A stretch of 64,000 nucleotides of DNA. Origin: Fibrobacterota bacterium (GTDB lineage Bacteria; Fibrobacterota; Chitinivibrionia; Chitinivibrionales; Chitinispirillaceae). Below the pieces are notes generated by a model. The model made no database searches. It was not told the origin of the DNA and worked only from the letters and a program-made list of their open reading frames with translations. Shown here in pieces: positions 17,473 through 26,682 of the stretch. The stretch is from assembly GCA_023459055.1 (NCBI GenBank), contig JAEWVR010000025.1:62001-126000 (forward strand). Reading direction: 5' to 3'. Made by a program: the position numbers and the translations under genes. The stretch's first letter is position 1; each line of letters begins with the position of its first letter.

Positions 17473-18624
17473 ATGTACGCACAAAGTTATGCTCCGCATG
17501 TAGAGATATCACTTGACAATTTATTATGGAATCTCAGCCAGATACAGTCTCTTCTGACACCGGCTACCGGTATAATTGCAGTTGTAAAAGATAATTCCTA
17601 TGGATGCGGATCTGTTGCAGTTTCAAAAGTTCTCGAACAGCACGGAAATGTGCGCCATTTCGCCGTAGCACGCCCCGAGGAAGGATTTACGTTACGGGAA
17701 AATGGAATACAGGGACATATTCTTGTGTTGGGCCGAATCGGTGCAGATCTGCTTGAAAAATGTATCGAAAACCGTCTTACACCAACATTAAACGATCTTG
17801 ACGACTTAGAATTATGGAACCGCAGCGATTCACCTGTCAGGTTTCATTGCAATATCGACACTGCAATGCACCGTATGGGACTATTACCATCGGAAGTCCC
17901 TCAGCTTGTCAATCAACTTCGGAAATATCCAAATCTAACCTGTGAGGGTGTTTTTACACATCTTGCCAAAGCCGATGAGCCCGGAACTTTGTCTGTAAAC
18001 GAACAGAAAACGCTCTTTTTTAAAGCTATAAACATACTTAAAACCAACGGAATCATTCCTGAACTGATACATATCGCAAACAGTGCAGGACTCATGCGGT
18101 TTTCCATGTCCGACACAACACTGGTCAGACCGGGAATTGCACTTTACGGATGCAAACCTGATCCGTCCGGAGATTTTCCACTTGATCTTAAACCGGTGCT
18201 TTCACTTAAAAGTGTTGTTGCAAAAATTAAAAAAGTACCCGCCGGCACACCAGTCAGTTATGGCGGTAACTACATTACAAAATGCGAAACACATATTGCC
18301 ACAATCGCAGCAGGATATGCGCATGGCCTCCCCCGTTTTCTCGGAAATTGCGGAGCAGTATTAATAAACGGCCAAAAGTACACCATTGCCGGAAATGTCA
18401 CGATGGATTACATAATGGTTGACGCAGGAGAAACACCGTCATTTGCTGTAGGCGATGAAGTTGTTATTATTGGTACATCAGGTACACATCAGATCACACC
18501 CGACGATATTGCATTAAAAGGTAATACTATTGGATACGAGATATTATGCAATATCAGTACATCAATCAGGCGGGAATACTTTTTTCAGGGTTCATCCGTA
18601 GTTAATAACGGGATCATATTTTAA
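17473..18624 (+). CDS. alr: Alanine racemase
   Basis: PLP-dependent interconversion of L- and D-alanine for peptidoglycan. The 383-residue protein has the N-terminal TIM barrel and C-terminal beta domain of Alr. Lys39 is the expected PLP lysine, and Tyr282 in GYAHGLPR is the expected second base. The lysine motif reads VVKDNSYGCG, whereas most Alr proteins have VVKANAYGHG, so the positions after Lys39 are substituted (Asp, Ser, Cys). The rest (CNIDTAMHRMG, VRPGIALYG, TMDYIMVD) is conventional. It starts 14 bases after hisI. Confidence 0.93.
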   Translation: MYAQSYAPHVEISLDNLLWNLSQIQSLLTPATGIIAVVKDNSYGCGSVAVSKVLEQHGNVRHFAVARPEEGFTLRENGIQGHILVLGRIGADLLEKCIENRLTPTLNDLDDLELWNRSDSPVRFHCNIDTAMHRMGLLPSEVPQLVNQLRKYPNLTCEGVFTHLAKADEPGTLSVNEQKTLFFKAINILKTNGIIPELIHIANSAGLMRFSMSDTTLVRPGIALYGCKPDPSGDFPLDLKPVLSLKSVVAKIKKVPAGTPVSYGGNYITKCETHIATIAAGYAHGLPRFLGNCGAVLINGQKYTIAGNVTMDYIMVDAGETPSFAVGDEVVIIGTSGTHQITPDDIALKGNTIGYEILCNISTSIRREYFFQGSSVVNNGIIF

Positions 18625-18662
18625 TTTTTCACTGTTTCTTCAGATGCAGCGAGGAGTAGTTT

Positions 18663-19133
18663 ATGGCGATTATCAGAAGACAGGAAAATATCACCGGCAA
18701 AATTCAGGCAATCAGCGGGAATATTATCAAAGTAATCCTTAGTGATACATCATCCGGTAAAAAACCATGTTTTAGCGAATCAAAGGGTTGTGATGGCGGA
18801 TGCGGGGCATGCTCGGGTATTGAGAATAATAAAATGGTTACCATATATACACCCCAGGCCCCCGGCTATACAGTCGATATGACCATAACTTTTAACTATC
18901 GATCAATAAATGATACGCTGATGCTCATAATGGCGTTCGGAATACCATGTTTATCAGCGGCTATTGTCACACTATTGTGGCTGATACATGCGCCATCACA
19001 GATTGAATCTCCATTATCCATACTATCAATCACTGGTGCTTTTTGCTGCGGATTTGCAATACTTTGGATTCTTGATATTTTAATACGCCGCCGGATTCCC
19101 GCACAGATTATATCACCTCCAGTAAAGAAATAA
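18663..19133 (+). CDS. RseC/MucC-like membrane protein
   Basis: A 156-residue protein with an N-terminal soluble part carrying a cysteine cluster (CDGGCGAC), two adjacent hydrophobic helices at about 80-102 and 117-138, and an Arg-rich end. This matches the layout of RseC/MucC proteins, which act with redox or sigma-E systems in proteobacteria; RnfH/Rsx links are known there, but none of those genes is nearby. A clean Shine-Dalgarno (AGGAG) precedes the ATG. Assignment rests on topology and the Cys cluster, so function is tentative. Confidence 0.6.
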   Translation: MAIIRRQENITGKIQAISGNIIKVILSDTSSGKKPCFSESKGCDGGCGACSGIENNKMVTIYTPQAPGYTVDMTITFNYRSINDTLMLIMAFGIPCLSAAIVTLLWLIHAPSQIESPLSILSITGAFCCGFAILWILDILIRRRIPAQIISPPVKK

Positions 19134-19147
19134 ACCGGCGAACAACT

Positions 19148-20716
19148 ATGGAAGAATGGAACGATAGTCCGGATCTGATTGACAAGGTACAAGAACTTGT
19201 AGACCTTGGACTTTTTGATGAAGCACTGGAGATGCTTAATCAGTACAGCGATATGTTTACCGATGAATGGGAGATTCCCTTTTTATATTCACGGATTTAT
19301 TCCGAACAGAATGAACCGGAAAAAGCAATCCCCTATCTTCACCACGGACTTAAAATTGACAAAACTAATGTTGATTGTCTTTTAGGGCTTTTTTATGCCT
19401 ATTCCATGATGAATCAGACACGGAAAGGTGGACGATATCTTTTAAGAGCAGAAAAGTATCATCCTGACAATGATATTGTACTTGCCACACTGATCTGGTA
19501 TCATACGGAAATGAATAACTTTACTGATGCAATAAAATGTTTCGAGAAAAGCCGTTCACTCGGTGTAATGAATCCCGAAACATTTCGTAACGCCGGTATT
19601 GCATTTGAGAGGCTTGGAGACCATTCAAACGCAGAAAAATGTTTTATCGCGGCACTTCAGATTAATCCTACGTACGATGAAGTCCGTGACATGCTCGCCG
19701 ATCATTATATTTTTACAGGTGAATATCAGAAAGCAATTGATCTTTATAAAGAGTCGCTATCCCATTCGCCAAACAACATACGTATGATGTCAAGGCTTGT
19801 CTTTTGTTACTCACAGGGAAATCAATTCGATCAGGCATCGCTTGTGGCAAAAGAAATTATTCAGCGTTATCCGAATTCGCCGGTTGGTTATGTAGATCTT
19901 TCTTATGTTTATCTTGGCGGAGAGGATTACGCACAGGCAATCGACTGTGCTGATAAAGCTATCGACATAGCACCGATTGATCCGGAGGCATACAGGGTTA
20001 AAGGAATTGCCTATTCAGAAAGTAATTCAATTGACAACGCAGACACTGCATTCAGGAAAGCAATAGATCTTGACAGTGAGAATCCTGAGATTCTAAGGGA
20101 TTATTATCATTTCCTCAGAAAAACCAATAGGTTTACAGAAATGGAAACATGGGTCAACAAAGTCATTGAGCTTGAAGAGCCATATTGTGTGGAGGATTAC
20201 TGGTTTCTTGCCGATTACTACAGGGAAAAAGGGTTGAATACCCAGGCGTTTAATTATCTTCATAAGGCATATAAAAATATGCCCAATGAAAAAGAGCTCA
20301 TTCCTCCAATGGTTGACATTCTGCTTGAACGTGATCACACCGCATTCGCGCTTTCCATCCTGCGTAATTATGTTGAGAAAAAAGGCTGGAATGAGGTAAT
20401 GGATGAGTTTGCGCGCCATAGTAAACTCAGAAGCCATTGGCTTCAGGAGGGAATACGGCTTCTAAGGTTCTGGTCAGACCGGCCATCAGACTACAAAAAA
20501 TTTATTTTCAAATATTATATTGTCAAGTTTCTATTACTTGCAGCAGTGATCATTCTTCCGGTAACATTGCTTCCGGTGTGGCTGTTATTTAGTACTAAGG
20601 GCATAATCATTCTATCATCACTCTATGCACTTGGAACTGCATCCTATTTTGGAATCATGTATTATATCAACCGTAAGCGTTCCATGAAAATTAAAGAATC
20701 GATTTCGGAGTATTGA
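19148..20716 (+). CDS. TPR-repeat protein with C-terminal membrane anchor
   Basis: A 522-residue protein made almost wholly of tetratricopeptide repeats (for example DALEMLNQYSD near the N-terminus and PVGYVDLSYVYLGGEDYAQA in the middle), followed by two hydrophobic helices in the last 60 residues (IVKFLLLAAVIILPVTLL and GIIILSSLYALGTASYFGI). No N-terminal signal, so the repeats probably face the cytoplasm with the tail in the inner membrane. It starts 14 bases after the RseC-like gene and ends 3 bases before queH. It likely serves as a protein-protein scaffold; partners are unknown. Confidence 0.82.
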   Translation: MEEWNDSPDLIDKVQELVDLGLFDEALEMLNQYSDMFTDEWEIPFLYSRIYSEQNEPEKAIPYLHHGLKIDKTNVDCLLGLFYAYSMMNQTRKGGRYLLRAEKYHPDNDIVLATLIWYHTEMNNFTDAIKCFEKSRSLGVMNPETFRNAGIAFERLGDHSNAEKCFIAALQINPTYDEVRDMLADHYIFTGEYQKAIDLYKESLSHSPNNIRMMSRLVFCYSQGNQFDQASLVAKEIIQRYPNSPVGYVDLSYVYLGGEDYAQAIDCADKAIDIAPIDPEAYRVKGIAYSESNSIDNADTAFRKAIDLDSENPEILRDYYHFLRKTNRFTEMETWVNKVIELEEPYCVEDYWFLADYYREKGLNTQAFNYLHKAYKNMPNEKELIPPMVDILLERDHTAFALSILRNYVEKKGWNEVMDEFARHSKLRSHWLQEGIRLLRFWSDRPSDYKKFIFKYYIVKFLLLAAVIILPVTLLPVWLLFSTKGIIILSSLYALGTASYFGIMYYINRKRSMKIKESISEY

Positions 20717-20719
20717 CAT

Positions 20720-21310
20720 ATGAAAGAACAGTTGGTGCTTCATATCTGTTGTGCCCCCGATCAGGCATGGGGTATACATGAATTAGGTGAGAAATATGAT
20801 ATTACCTGCTTTTTCTGTAATCCTAACATCTCACCGCGTCATGAATACGAGCTTAGGCTTGATGAAGCTCACAAGGTGGCAAAACATTATGGATTAAGAC
20901 TTGAATCTGATGAGTATGATCCGAAATCCTGGGAAAATGCGGTTGAGCCCTATTTGTCAACGCCAGAAGGCGGGGAACGGTGCAGAGCCTGCTTTCTGCT
21001 GCGCCTCGGAAGAACATCACAGTTTTGTAAAGATGTATCGATCAATAAATTTGCAACGGTCATGAGTGTCAGTCCGCATAAGAATATTAAAATGCTCAAT
21101 GAAACCGGGCATCAAAGCGCACATGATCAGTCGGTGCAGTATATTGAAACGAACCTGAAAAAGAATGATGGTTTCAAAAAAAGTACTGTTTTAAGTGCTG
21201 AACTTGGACTTTACAGACAGGACTATTGCGGCTGCCGTTTGAGTAAGGATGAGAGCGATATCAGGAAGTTGAACCGAAAAAAGATGATATCTGATCTGGA
21301 ATTATCGTGA
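20720..21310 (+). CDS. queH: Epoxyqueuosine reductase QueH
   Basis: Final step of queuosine synthesis in tRNA (reduction of epoxyqueuosine), by the non-cobalamin QueH family (formerly DUF208). The 196-residue protein has the family cysteine pairs: HICCAP near the N-terminus, RCRACF in the middle and YCGC near the C-terminus, plus FCNPNISPRHEYELR. Start 3 bases after the TPR gene stop; the Shine-Dalgarno (CGGAG) lies inside that gene. Last gene of the run begun at 14045. Confidence 0.95.
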   Translation: MKEQLVLHICCAPDQAWGIHELGEKYDITCFFCNPNISPRHEYELRLDEAHKVAKHYGLRLESDEYDPKSWENAVEPYLSTPEGGERCRACFLLRLGRTSQFCKDVSINKFATVMSVSPHKNIKMLNETGHQSAHDQSVQYIETNLKKNDGFKKSTVLSAELGLYRQDYCGCRLSKDESDIRKLNRKKMISDLELS

Positions 21311-21377
21311 TAATAATAATAAGGATAAGCAACTAATTTTACTGTCACACAAAGACTAAAACGCAAAGTTTAAAAAT

Positions 21378-21410
21378 AAAAGCTATACAATTATATATTG
21401 CATAGCTTTT
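21378..21410. terminator. Bidirectional stem-loop terminator between queH and tRNA-Pro
   Basis: AAAAGCTAT (21378-21386) pairs with ATAGCTTTT (21402-21410) around an AT loop. A-runs and T-runs flank it so that it can end both the plus-strand queH transcript and the minus-strand tRNA-Pro transcript. Confidence 0.65.
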
Positions 21411-21421
21411 ATTATGTATGG

Positions 21422-21495
21422 TCGGGGCGACTGGATTTGAACCAGCGGCCACTTGAACCCCATTCAAGTACGCTACCAGGCTGCGCTACGCCCCG
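21422..21495 (-). tRNA. tRNA-Pro (anticodon GGG)
   Basis: A 74-base cloverleaf on the minus strand. Acceptor CGGGGCG/CGCCCCG, D-arm GCGC/GCGT, anticodon stem CTTGA/TCAAG around ATGGGGT (anticodon GGG, reading CCC and CCT), T-arm CTGG-TTCAAAT-CCAG. Discriminator A; no encoded CCA. It is followed by the shared stem-loop at 21378-21410. Confidence 0.95.
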
Positions 21496-21641
21496 ACAAT
21501 AGTAACCATAAAATAATTTCTGACTATTTTCACAACAAGTGAAATGTTATACTTCATGAATTATTCATACATGATACAAAACTATCAATAATAGAGCACT
21601 ACAACTGTTTCATATAATAACTCATTGTCAATTTGATCAAA

Positions 21642-22862
21642 CTAGTGTAACCAGGCTCCAGCTGTTTTACTAGTACTCCCCGGCACTTTGATCATCAATG
21701 CGCTCACAAGATTTACAAGCGCAATAACGGCTCCAAAAAGAAATACTGCCTGATGACCGAATTTTGTCCAGACGACACCTCCAATGAGTGCAATTGATAT
21801 TGAAAATATATGATCAATTGATACAGCCATTGTCAGTGTCGGTGTTATATGATCTTTACTGATTGCAATTTTTTTAAGATATGTTGAACGGGCCATGTTG
21901 ACAGACATTAGTAATTGGTCCGTCACAAAACATACAGCAGCAATAATTAACGCGATCTCTTTTGAAAACCATTGTGAAGAATACCCATACCCGATGCAAA
22001 CGAATATAAGTAAAAATGCTTCACAGGCAAGCACCGTACGTTCCCCCAGCCTGTCAACCGCTTTTCCGAGAAGCGGCTGAAATGCGACACCACCAATTCC
22101 TGCAATTGTCAACAACTGTGCAATCATTGATGTCGGCTGTTTGAAAACCGTTACAAGCACCCAGGGTGCAAATGTCAGAAAAATCTGCTTTCTGGTTCCA
22201 AAAAGTATCGCCAGCCAGTAATACATCCTGTATTCTTTATACAATTTCAAATGTGTTTTCGCAGGATGAGCATATCCCGGATGCATACAAAACAATGTAA
22301 ATGCCCCTACAAGATAAAACATTGACGCAATAAGAAATGATATTTTAAAGTCAAAACTGAGATATTTAAAGCCAACGTATACTAGAAAACTTCCTGTGAT
22401 AGTTGCTAAATTGCGAATCGCATTGAGCCGCCCAAGCATTGTACCGGTTTTTCCCTCTTTAGCAAGCTCCATCCCGATTGCGGTATTAAGCGGCATAAAA
22501 AGATGTTGTCCAAGACTGAACATAAAGAGCCATATAAACATGAAATGAAACGTTTTCGAGAACAGGGCCATCATAATAAGACCAATTGCACCGCAAAGTG
22601 TTGCAATCACTGCCAGCCGTCTGCTGCGAATAAAAAAGAGTGCGGCAGAAACAATTATGACAAGCAAACCACCGGATTCTCTCGGAATTTCAAGAAATGT
22701 GCGCCAGAAACTATTCAAATCATATGTTGCATCAAGGAAATTATTAAAAACCGCATTTAAAACGCTGTCACCCAGACCTACGGTCGACAATGTAACAATA
22801 AACAACAGCATATCCCGCTGTATATTTTTAAAAAAGCCCCTAAAACCAATAATCATTTTCAT
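21642..22862 (-). CDS. Major facilitator superfamily transporter
   Basis: Start chosen at the ATG at 22862 (MKMIIGFRGFFKN) because AGGATC precedes it; the frame remains open to a GTG 33 bases further upstream. The 406-residue protein has about 11-12 hydrophobic helices in two halves, an MFS-like loop between helices 2 and 3 (FFIRSRRLAVIATL) and a second-half equivalent (AFQPLLGKAVDRLGERTVL). No substrate-specific motif is recognised; it resembles uncharacterised exporter-type MFS proteins. It lies 14 bases or so beyond ridA in the same direction, so the two may be cotranscribed. Confidence 0.85.
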   Translation of the reverse strand: MKMIIGFRGFFKNIQRDMLLFIVTLSTVGLGDSVLNAVFNNFLDATYDLNSFWRTFLEIPRESGGLLVIIVSAALFFIRSRRLAVIATLCGAIGLIMMALFSKTFHFMFIWLFMFSLGQHLFMPLNTAIGMELAKEGKTGTMLGRLNAIRNLATITGSFLVYVGFKYLSFDFKISFLIASMFYLVGAFTLFCMHPGYAHPAKTHLKLYKEYRMYYWLAILFGTRKQIFLTFAPWVLVTVFKQPTSMIAQLLTIAGIGGVAFQPLLGKAVDRLGERTVLACEAFLLIFVCIGYGYSSQWFSKEIALIIAAVCFVTDQLLMSVNMARSTYLKKIAISKDHITPTLTMAVSIDHIFSISIALIGGVVWTKFGHQAVFLFGAVIALVNLVSALMIKVPGSTSKTAGAWLH

Positions 22863-22909
22863 TAGATCCTGACATACAAACACTATACATAGCACTGCCC
22901 GTATAGCAT

Positions 22910-23287
22910 TTACAGTGCAATTGAAATGCTTTCGATTTCGACTTTCGCCTCAAGAGGAAGTTTGGCCACCTGTACTGTGGAACGAGCCGGTTTATGATCA
23001 CCAAAATATCGAGCATATATCTCATTGACAATTTTAAAATCATCCATCGATTGAAGAAATATCGTTGTCTTAACAACATTATTGAAATTAAAACCAGCTT
23101 CATTGAGTAGTGTTTTCATGTTTTTCATTGCCTGCTCGGTTTGCAAAGCAGTATCATCCGATACCAGAACACCCCTCTGTGGATCAATACCAAGTTGTCC
23201 TGAGAGAAAAAGCATTCCGTTATGAAAGATTCCCGGTGAATAGGGACCAATTGCTGAAGGAGCATTCTTTGATGCGATATTTTTCAT
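22910..23287 (-). CDS. ridA: RidA family 2-iminobutanoate/2-iminopropanoate deaminase
   Basis: Hydrolyses reactive enamine/imine intermediates released by PLP enzymes such as threonine dehydratase. Start at ATG 23287 (MKNIASKNAPSAIGPYSPG), with AAGGT upstream; ATG 23293 is an alternative. The 125-residue length fits the family. Hallmarks are AIGPYSPG near the N-terminus, LFLSGQLGIDP, and ARSTVQVAKLPLEAKVEIE with the conserved Arg and Glu. The MFS gene follows closely downstream. Confidence 0.93.
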   Translation of the reverse strand: MKNIASKNAPSAIGPYSPGIFHNGMLFLSGQLGIDPQRGVLVSDDTALQTEQAMKNMKTLLNEAGFNFNNVVKTTIFLQSMDDFKIVNEIYARYFGDHKPARSTVQVAKLPLEAKVEIESISIAL

Positions 23288-23434
23288 AAACATTACCTTA
23301 TCATTTAAACTGATCAATGTACATATGCCAGATGAACACCCGAAATGATATATTTTATGTTATACATTCATGTCTGGCATGCAGTTATTTAGATGTATAA
23401 ATATAAATCATTGCATATATCAGATGTGTTTATT

Positions 23435-23450
23435 CTTATTTACAAATAAG
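23435..23450. promoter_or_regulatory. Palindrome upstream of the ATP-grasp gene
   Basis: CTTATTT and AAATAAG (7 bp each arm, 2-base centre) sit about 24 bases before the start codon at 23474. A second inverted repeat in the same divergent spacer pairs ATGCCAGA (23325-23332) with TCTGGCAT (23373-23380). Either could be an operator for the divergent ridA and ATP-grasp promoters; no regulator is identified. Confidence 0.35.
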
Positions 23451-23473
23451 TGGTTTTGCAGAGGTAAAGCATT

Positions 23474-24400
23474 ATGAATTCAGTATATACAACGACTATT
23501 ACTACAGCAGCAAAAAAACGGAACATAACTATCAAAATTCTTGATCCACATCAGCCGATTTTTGAGCTTATTTACAAGAACAAATCTGTACGATGTTATA
23601 ATGCATTAACAGATAATGTTGGTGCAGCAACATTTCATCTTGCGCAAAATAAGTTTGCAGCAAATTATTTCCTCAAACAACATGGATTTCCTGTTGCAGA
23701 CCAAGCTATGTACACCGATATGGAATCTGCACTACATTTTTTATCAGATCACCATTGTATTGTTGTAAAGCCATCAACGCAATGGGGTGGACGGGGTGTT
23801 TCAACACACATAACATGTAGGGAGGAACTGGAGGAGGCTCTGGAATTCGCGAGAGAATACAGTGATGAAATTGTTCTTGAAGAATGTGTCACCGGTATTG
23901 ACTGGCGACTAATATTTGTCAACTTTACCTACATATGTGCGATACAACGCAATCCTGCATCAATAACAGGAAATGGACTCGCAAGTATCAGGGAACTTAT
24001 TCTTGAAAAGAACCGATTCACCAGAAGTACAGATCCAAGTAACTGCATCCCTCTTGACAAAGAAACATTACGGGCAATTAAGTCGATGGGTTTGGACTTT
24101 AACTCAGTACCAGGACATAATGAATACATTCAGGTTCGCCGCACGACTAACTATCACACCGGTGGTACAGTTGATATTGTGACAGATAAGATTCCTTCAG
24201 AGTACATATCAGTGTGCGAAAAAACTGCAAAGTTGTTAAACATTCCTGTTCTTGGTATTGATATTTTAGTAGACAATAATAGCAACAGTTTCCACATTAT
24301 CGAATTAAGCCCTGATCTTGCGATATCTCCTCCGGAAGGAGATATCGTGGTAGAAGCCTGGCTTGATTACCTGTTCCCAGATTCGATAGTAAACATTTAA
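23474..24400 (+). CDS. CphA-like ATP-grasp ligase, stand-alone
   Basis: A 308-residue cytoplasmic protein that matches the central ATP-grasp domain of cyanophycin synthetase and glutamate-cysteine ligase GshAB. Visible segments are VVKPSTQWGGRGVSTHI (nucleotide-binding lysine and Gly loop), EECVTGIDWRLIFVN, the ITGNGLASIRELI stretch and VLGIDILVD near the C-terminal acidic metal ligands. No Mur-ligase or glutamate-cysteine-ligase domain is fused, so it is probably a small ATP-dependent carboxylate-amine ligase with unknown substrate. AGAGGTAA precedes the ATG. The hybrid kinase gene starts 14 bases after its stop, suggesting an operon. Confidence 0.82.
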   Translation: MNSVYTTTITTAAKKRNITIKILDPHQPIFELIYKNKSVRCYNALTDNVGAATFHLAQNKFAANYFLKQHGFPVADQAMYTDMESALHFLSDHHCIVVKPSTQWGGRGVSTHITCREELEEALEFAREYSDEIVLEECVTGIDWRLIFVNFTYICAIQRNPASITGNGLASIRELILEKNRFTRSTDPSNCIPLDKETLRAIKSMGLDFNSVPGHNEYIQVRRTTNYHTGGTVDIVTDKIPSEYISVCEKTAKLLNIPVLGIDILVDNNSNSFHIIELSPDLAISPPEGDIVVEAWLDYLFPDSIVNI

Positions 24401-24414
24401 ATCCGGAGAGCGCT

Positions 24415-26571
24415 ATGCAAAAGCAACCTGTATCGATTGCTACTATTGTTATTCTCATCCTGACATTCTTAATAGTAACACTACTGGGAATTGCCGGAAC
24501 AATCGGTTTCAAGGTGTTTTCGCGATACTCCTACAATCAACTTTATGCAATGCATTCAGCTATAACGAACCAGGCAAAGATATCACTTACCCTTCCCTTG
24601 TGGGATTTTAACACTACACAGATTACACATATAGCAGAAAGTATGATGCAGGAGGAGGCGGTTTACTCTTTTGTTGTTAAGGACATTAACAGAAAAGTAC
24701 CTTTATTATCGCTTGTCCGGAATGATTCCTGGAATGTTGTGCAGTCAGATACCATTAATAAATCAAATGAGCTGCTTACCAGGATAGCAACAATCTCATA
24801 CTCTGACCAAAATATTGGTATAGTTGAAATAGCCATGACTACAAAGTTCCTGGAAGAAAGACTTTTTACCATTAAATGGACCATTTTTATTTCAATATCA
24901 ATTGTAGCATTTATTCTTACCATGATATTGTATTTAGTTCTATGGATAGTAATTCTTCGTCCCCTGAATATTCTTGAACAATACTCTATCAGGGTTGAGG
25001 ATGGCACCGAAGAGGGGACCTTCATTAAAACATATTCGTTTAAAGGAGAACTTGAATCTCTCCGACAGTCTCTTGTCAACATGGTGTCATTATTAAAAGC
25101 ACGACATACTGAACTTGACAAACACCGGTTTCACCTTGAAGAACTGGTCGCTAAAAGAACGGCAGAATTGACTACTGCAAAAGCAGCTGCAGAGCACGCA
25201 AACAGGGCAAAATCAATGTTTCTTGCCAATATGAGTCATGAATTCAGAACACCGCTCAATGCAATTCTTGGTTTCAGTCAGATTATTGCAAGAGACAATC
25301 TACTACCTGTAAAGCTTCGTGATCCTATGAATATTATAATGAAATCGGGTGAACATCTTCTTTCGCTGATTAATGATGTTCTTGATCTTGCCCGTATAGA
25401 ATCGGGAAAAACGCGATTTGAACCGGTTGAATTTGATCTCGGCAGCCTGCTTACAGATCTTATTGACATGTTAAGAATGCGGGCACGGGAAAAGGGACTT
25501 GAGCTTCGCCTTGACCAATCATCCTCGTTTCCCCGCTTTGTCCGCACAGATCAGGCAAAACTTCGCCAGATACTTATTAATCTCGTTAATAATGCCATCA
25601 AATTTACAAAACATGGTTATATCAGCATCAAACTCGCACTTGCATCACATGTAAAGAACGACCAGCATCATGAACTTCTTTTTTCAATCACCGATACAGG
25701 AATTGGTATTTCCAAAGAGGATCAAAAGCGATTATTCAATCCATTTGAGCAACTGGGCACTTCGATGCAACATGAGGGAACCGGACTCGGATTATCAATT
25801 GTAAATGAATATGTAAAGCTGCTTGGTGGACAGATCAGCGTAGAAAGTGATACCGGTGCAGGATCAACATTTAAATTTTCAATAGAGTATTATCCTGTCA
25901 ATGAGCTTTCATCTGAACTTATACCGGTAAAAATTGACTTGCCGCATAGAATAAAAAACGCCGAAAACTGCAGAATACTTATCGTTGAAGATCATGCGGA
26001 CAACCGGGCTGTTCTACTTGCACTTCTCAAGCCCTTTGGATTCCAGATACGGGAAGCAACCAATGGACATGAAAGCCTTGAAATTACCAAAAACTGGATG
26101 CCCAATCTGATCTTTATGGACAGACGCATGCCAGACATGGATGGATTGGATGCGACAAAAGCCATACGTAACCTGTCTCAATCTGTCTATCCATCAATTA
26201 TTGCAGTAACAGCACATGCATACAGTGATGAGCAGAAGGAGATGCTCGATGCCGGTTGCAATGGTTTTATTGCAAAACCCTACAAGGACAGCAGCATTTT
26301 TGAGGCCATACGCAAGTTTCTTCCTGTAGAAATTGATTACGGAATTATAGATGATAATAACAACTTACATGATTTTTCATCACAGGAAACAGACTCATTT
26401 GATTCAATTGATCCTGCTACCAGAGAAAAACTGCTCAAAGCCTCGCAGGAGGGTGACATCGATCTGATAAGAGAAATCGTTGAATCAAGCCCGGAACTAA
26501 AACCGTTAATACTACCTCTTGCTGAAGCATACCGATTCGATTTGTTGATGGATCAATTAACAAAAGATTAA
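24415..26571 (+). CDS. Membrane hybrid histidine kinase with receiver domain
   Basis: A 718-residue kinase. Transmembrane helices at about 11-34 and 157-182 flank a periplasmic sensor. A HAMP-like linker and coiled coil precede the phosphoacceptor helix (MSHEFRTPLNAILGFSQ). The HATPase follows with LINLVNNAIKFT, DTGIGISKED and GTGLGLSIV, then a receiver domain (ILIVEDHADNRAVL; acceptor Asp in FMDRRMPDMDG; Lys in AKPY). The last 90 residues are acidic/helical and lack a clear HPt signature. Cotranscription with the ATP-grasp gene is likely given the 14-base gap. Confidence 0.92.
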   Translation: MQKQPVSIATIVILILTFLIVTLLGIAGTIGFKVFSRYSYNQLYAMHSAITNQAKISLTLPLWDFNTTQITHIAESMMQEEAVYSFVVKDINRKVPLLSLVRNDSWNVVQSDTINKSNELLTRIATISYSDQNIGIVEIAMTTKFLEERLFTIKWTIFISISIVAFILTMILYLVLWIVILRPLNILEQYSIRVEDGTEEGTFIKTYSFKGELESLRQSLVNMVSLLKARHTELDKHRFHLEELVAKRTAELTTAKAAAEHANRAKSMFLANMSHEFRTPLNAILGFSQIIARDNLLPVKLRDPMNIIMKSGEHLLSLINDVLDLARIESGKTRFEPVEFDLGSLLTDLIDMLRMRAREKGLELRLDQSSSFPRFVRTDQAKLRQILINLVNNAIKFTKHGYISIKLALASHVKNDQHHELLFSITDTGIGISKEDQKRLFNPFEQLGTSMQHEGTGLGLSIVNEYVKLLGGQISVESDTGAGSTFKFSIEYYPVNELSSELIPVKIDLPHRIKNAENCRILIVEDHADNRAVLLALLKPFGFQIREATNGHESLEITKNWMPNLIFMDRRMPDMDGLDATKAIRNLSQSVYPSIIAVTAHAYSDEQKEMLDAGCNGFIAKPYKDSSIFEAIRKFLPVEIDYGIIDDNNNLHDFSSQETDSFDSIDPATREKLLKASQEGDIDLIREIVESSPELKPLILPLAEAYRFDLLMDQLTKD

Positions 26572-26682
26572 AAACATATATCTTTAGAATTATTTATGTT
26601 ACAATATATACAAAAAAAAGCAGCATTTATATCATGATAATAATGCACACGTCTAATGACGAAACTATGGGGATCAGGGATA

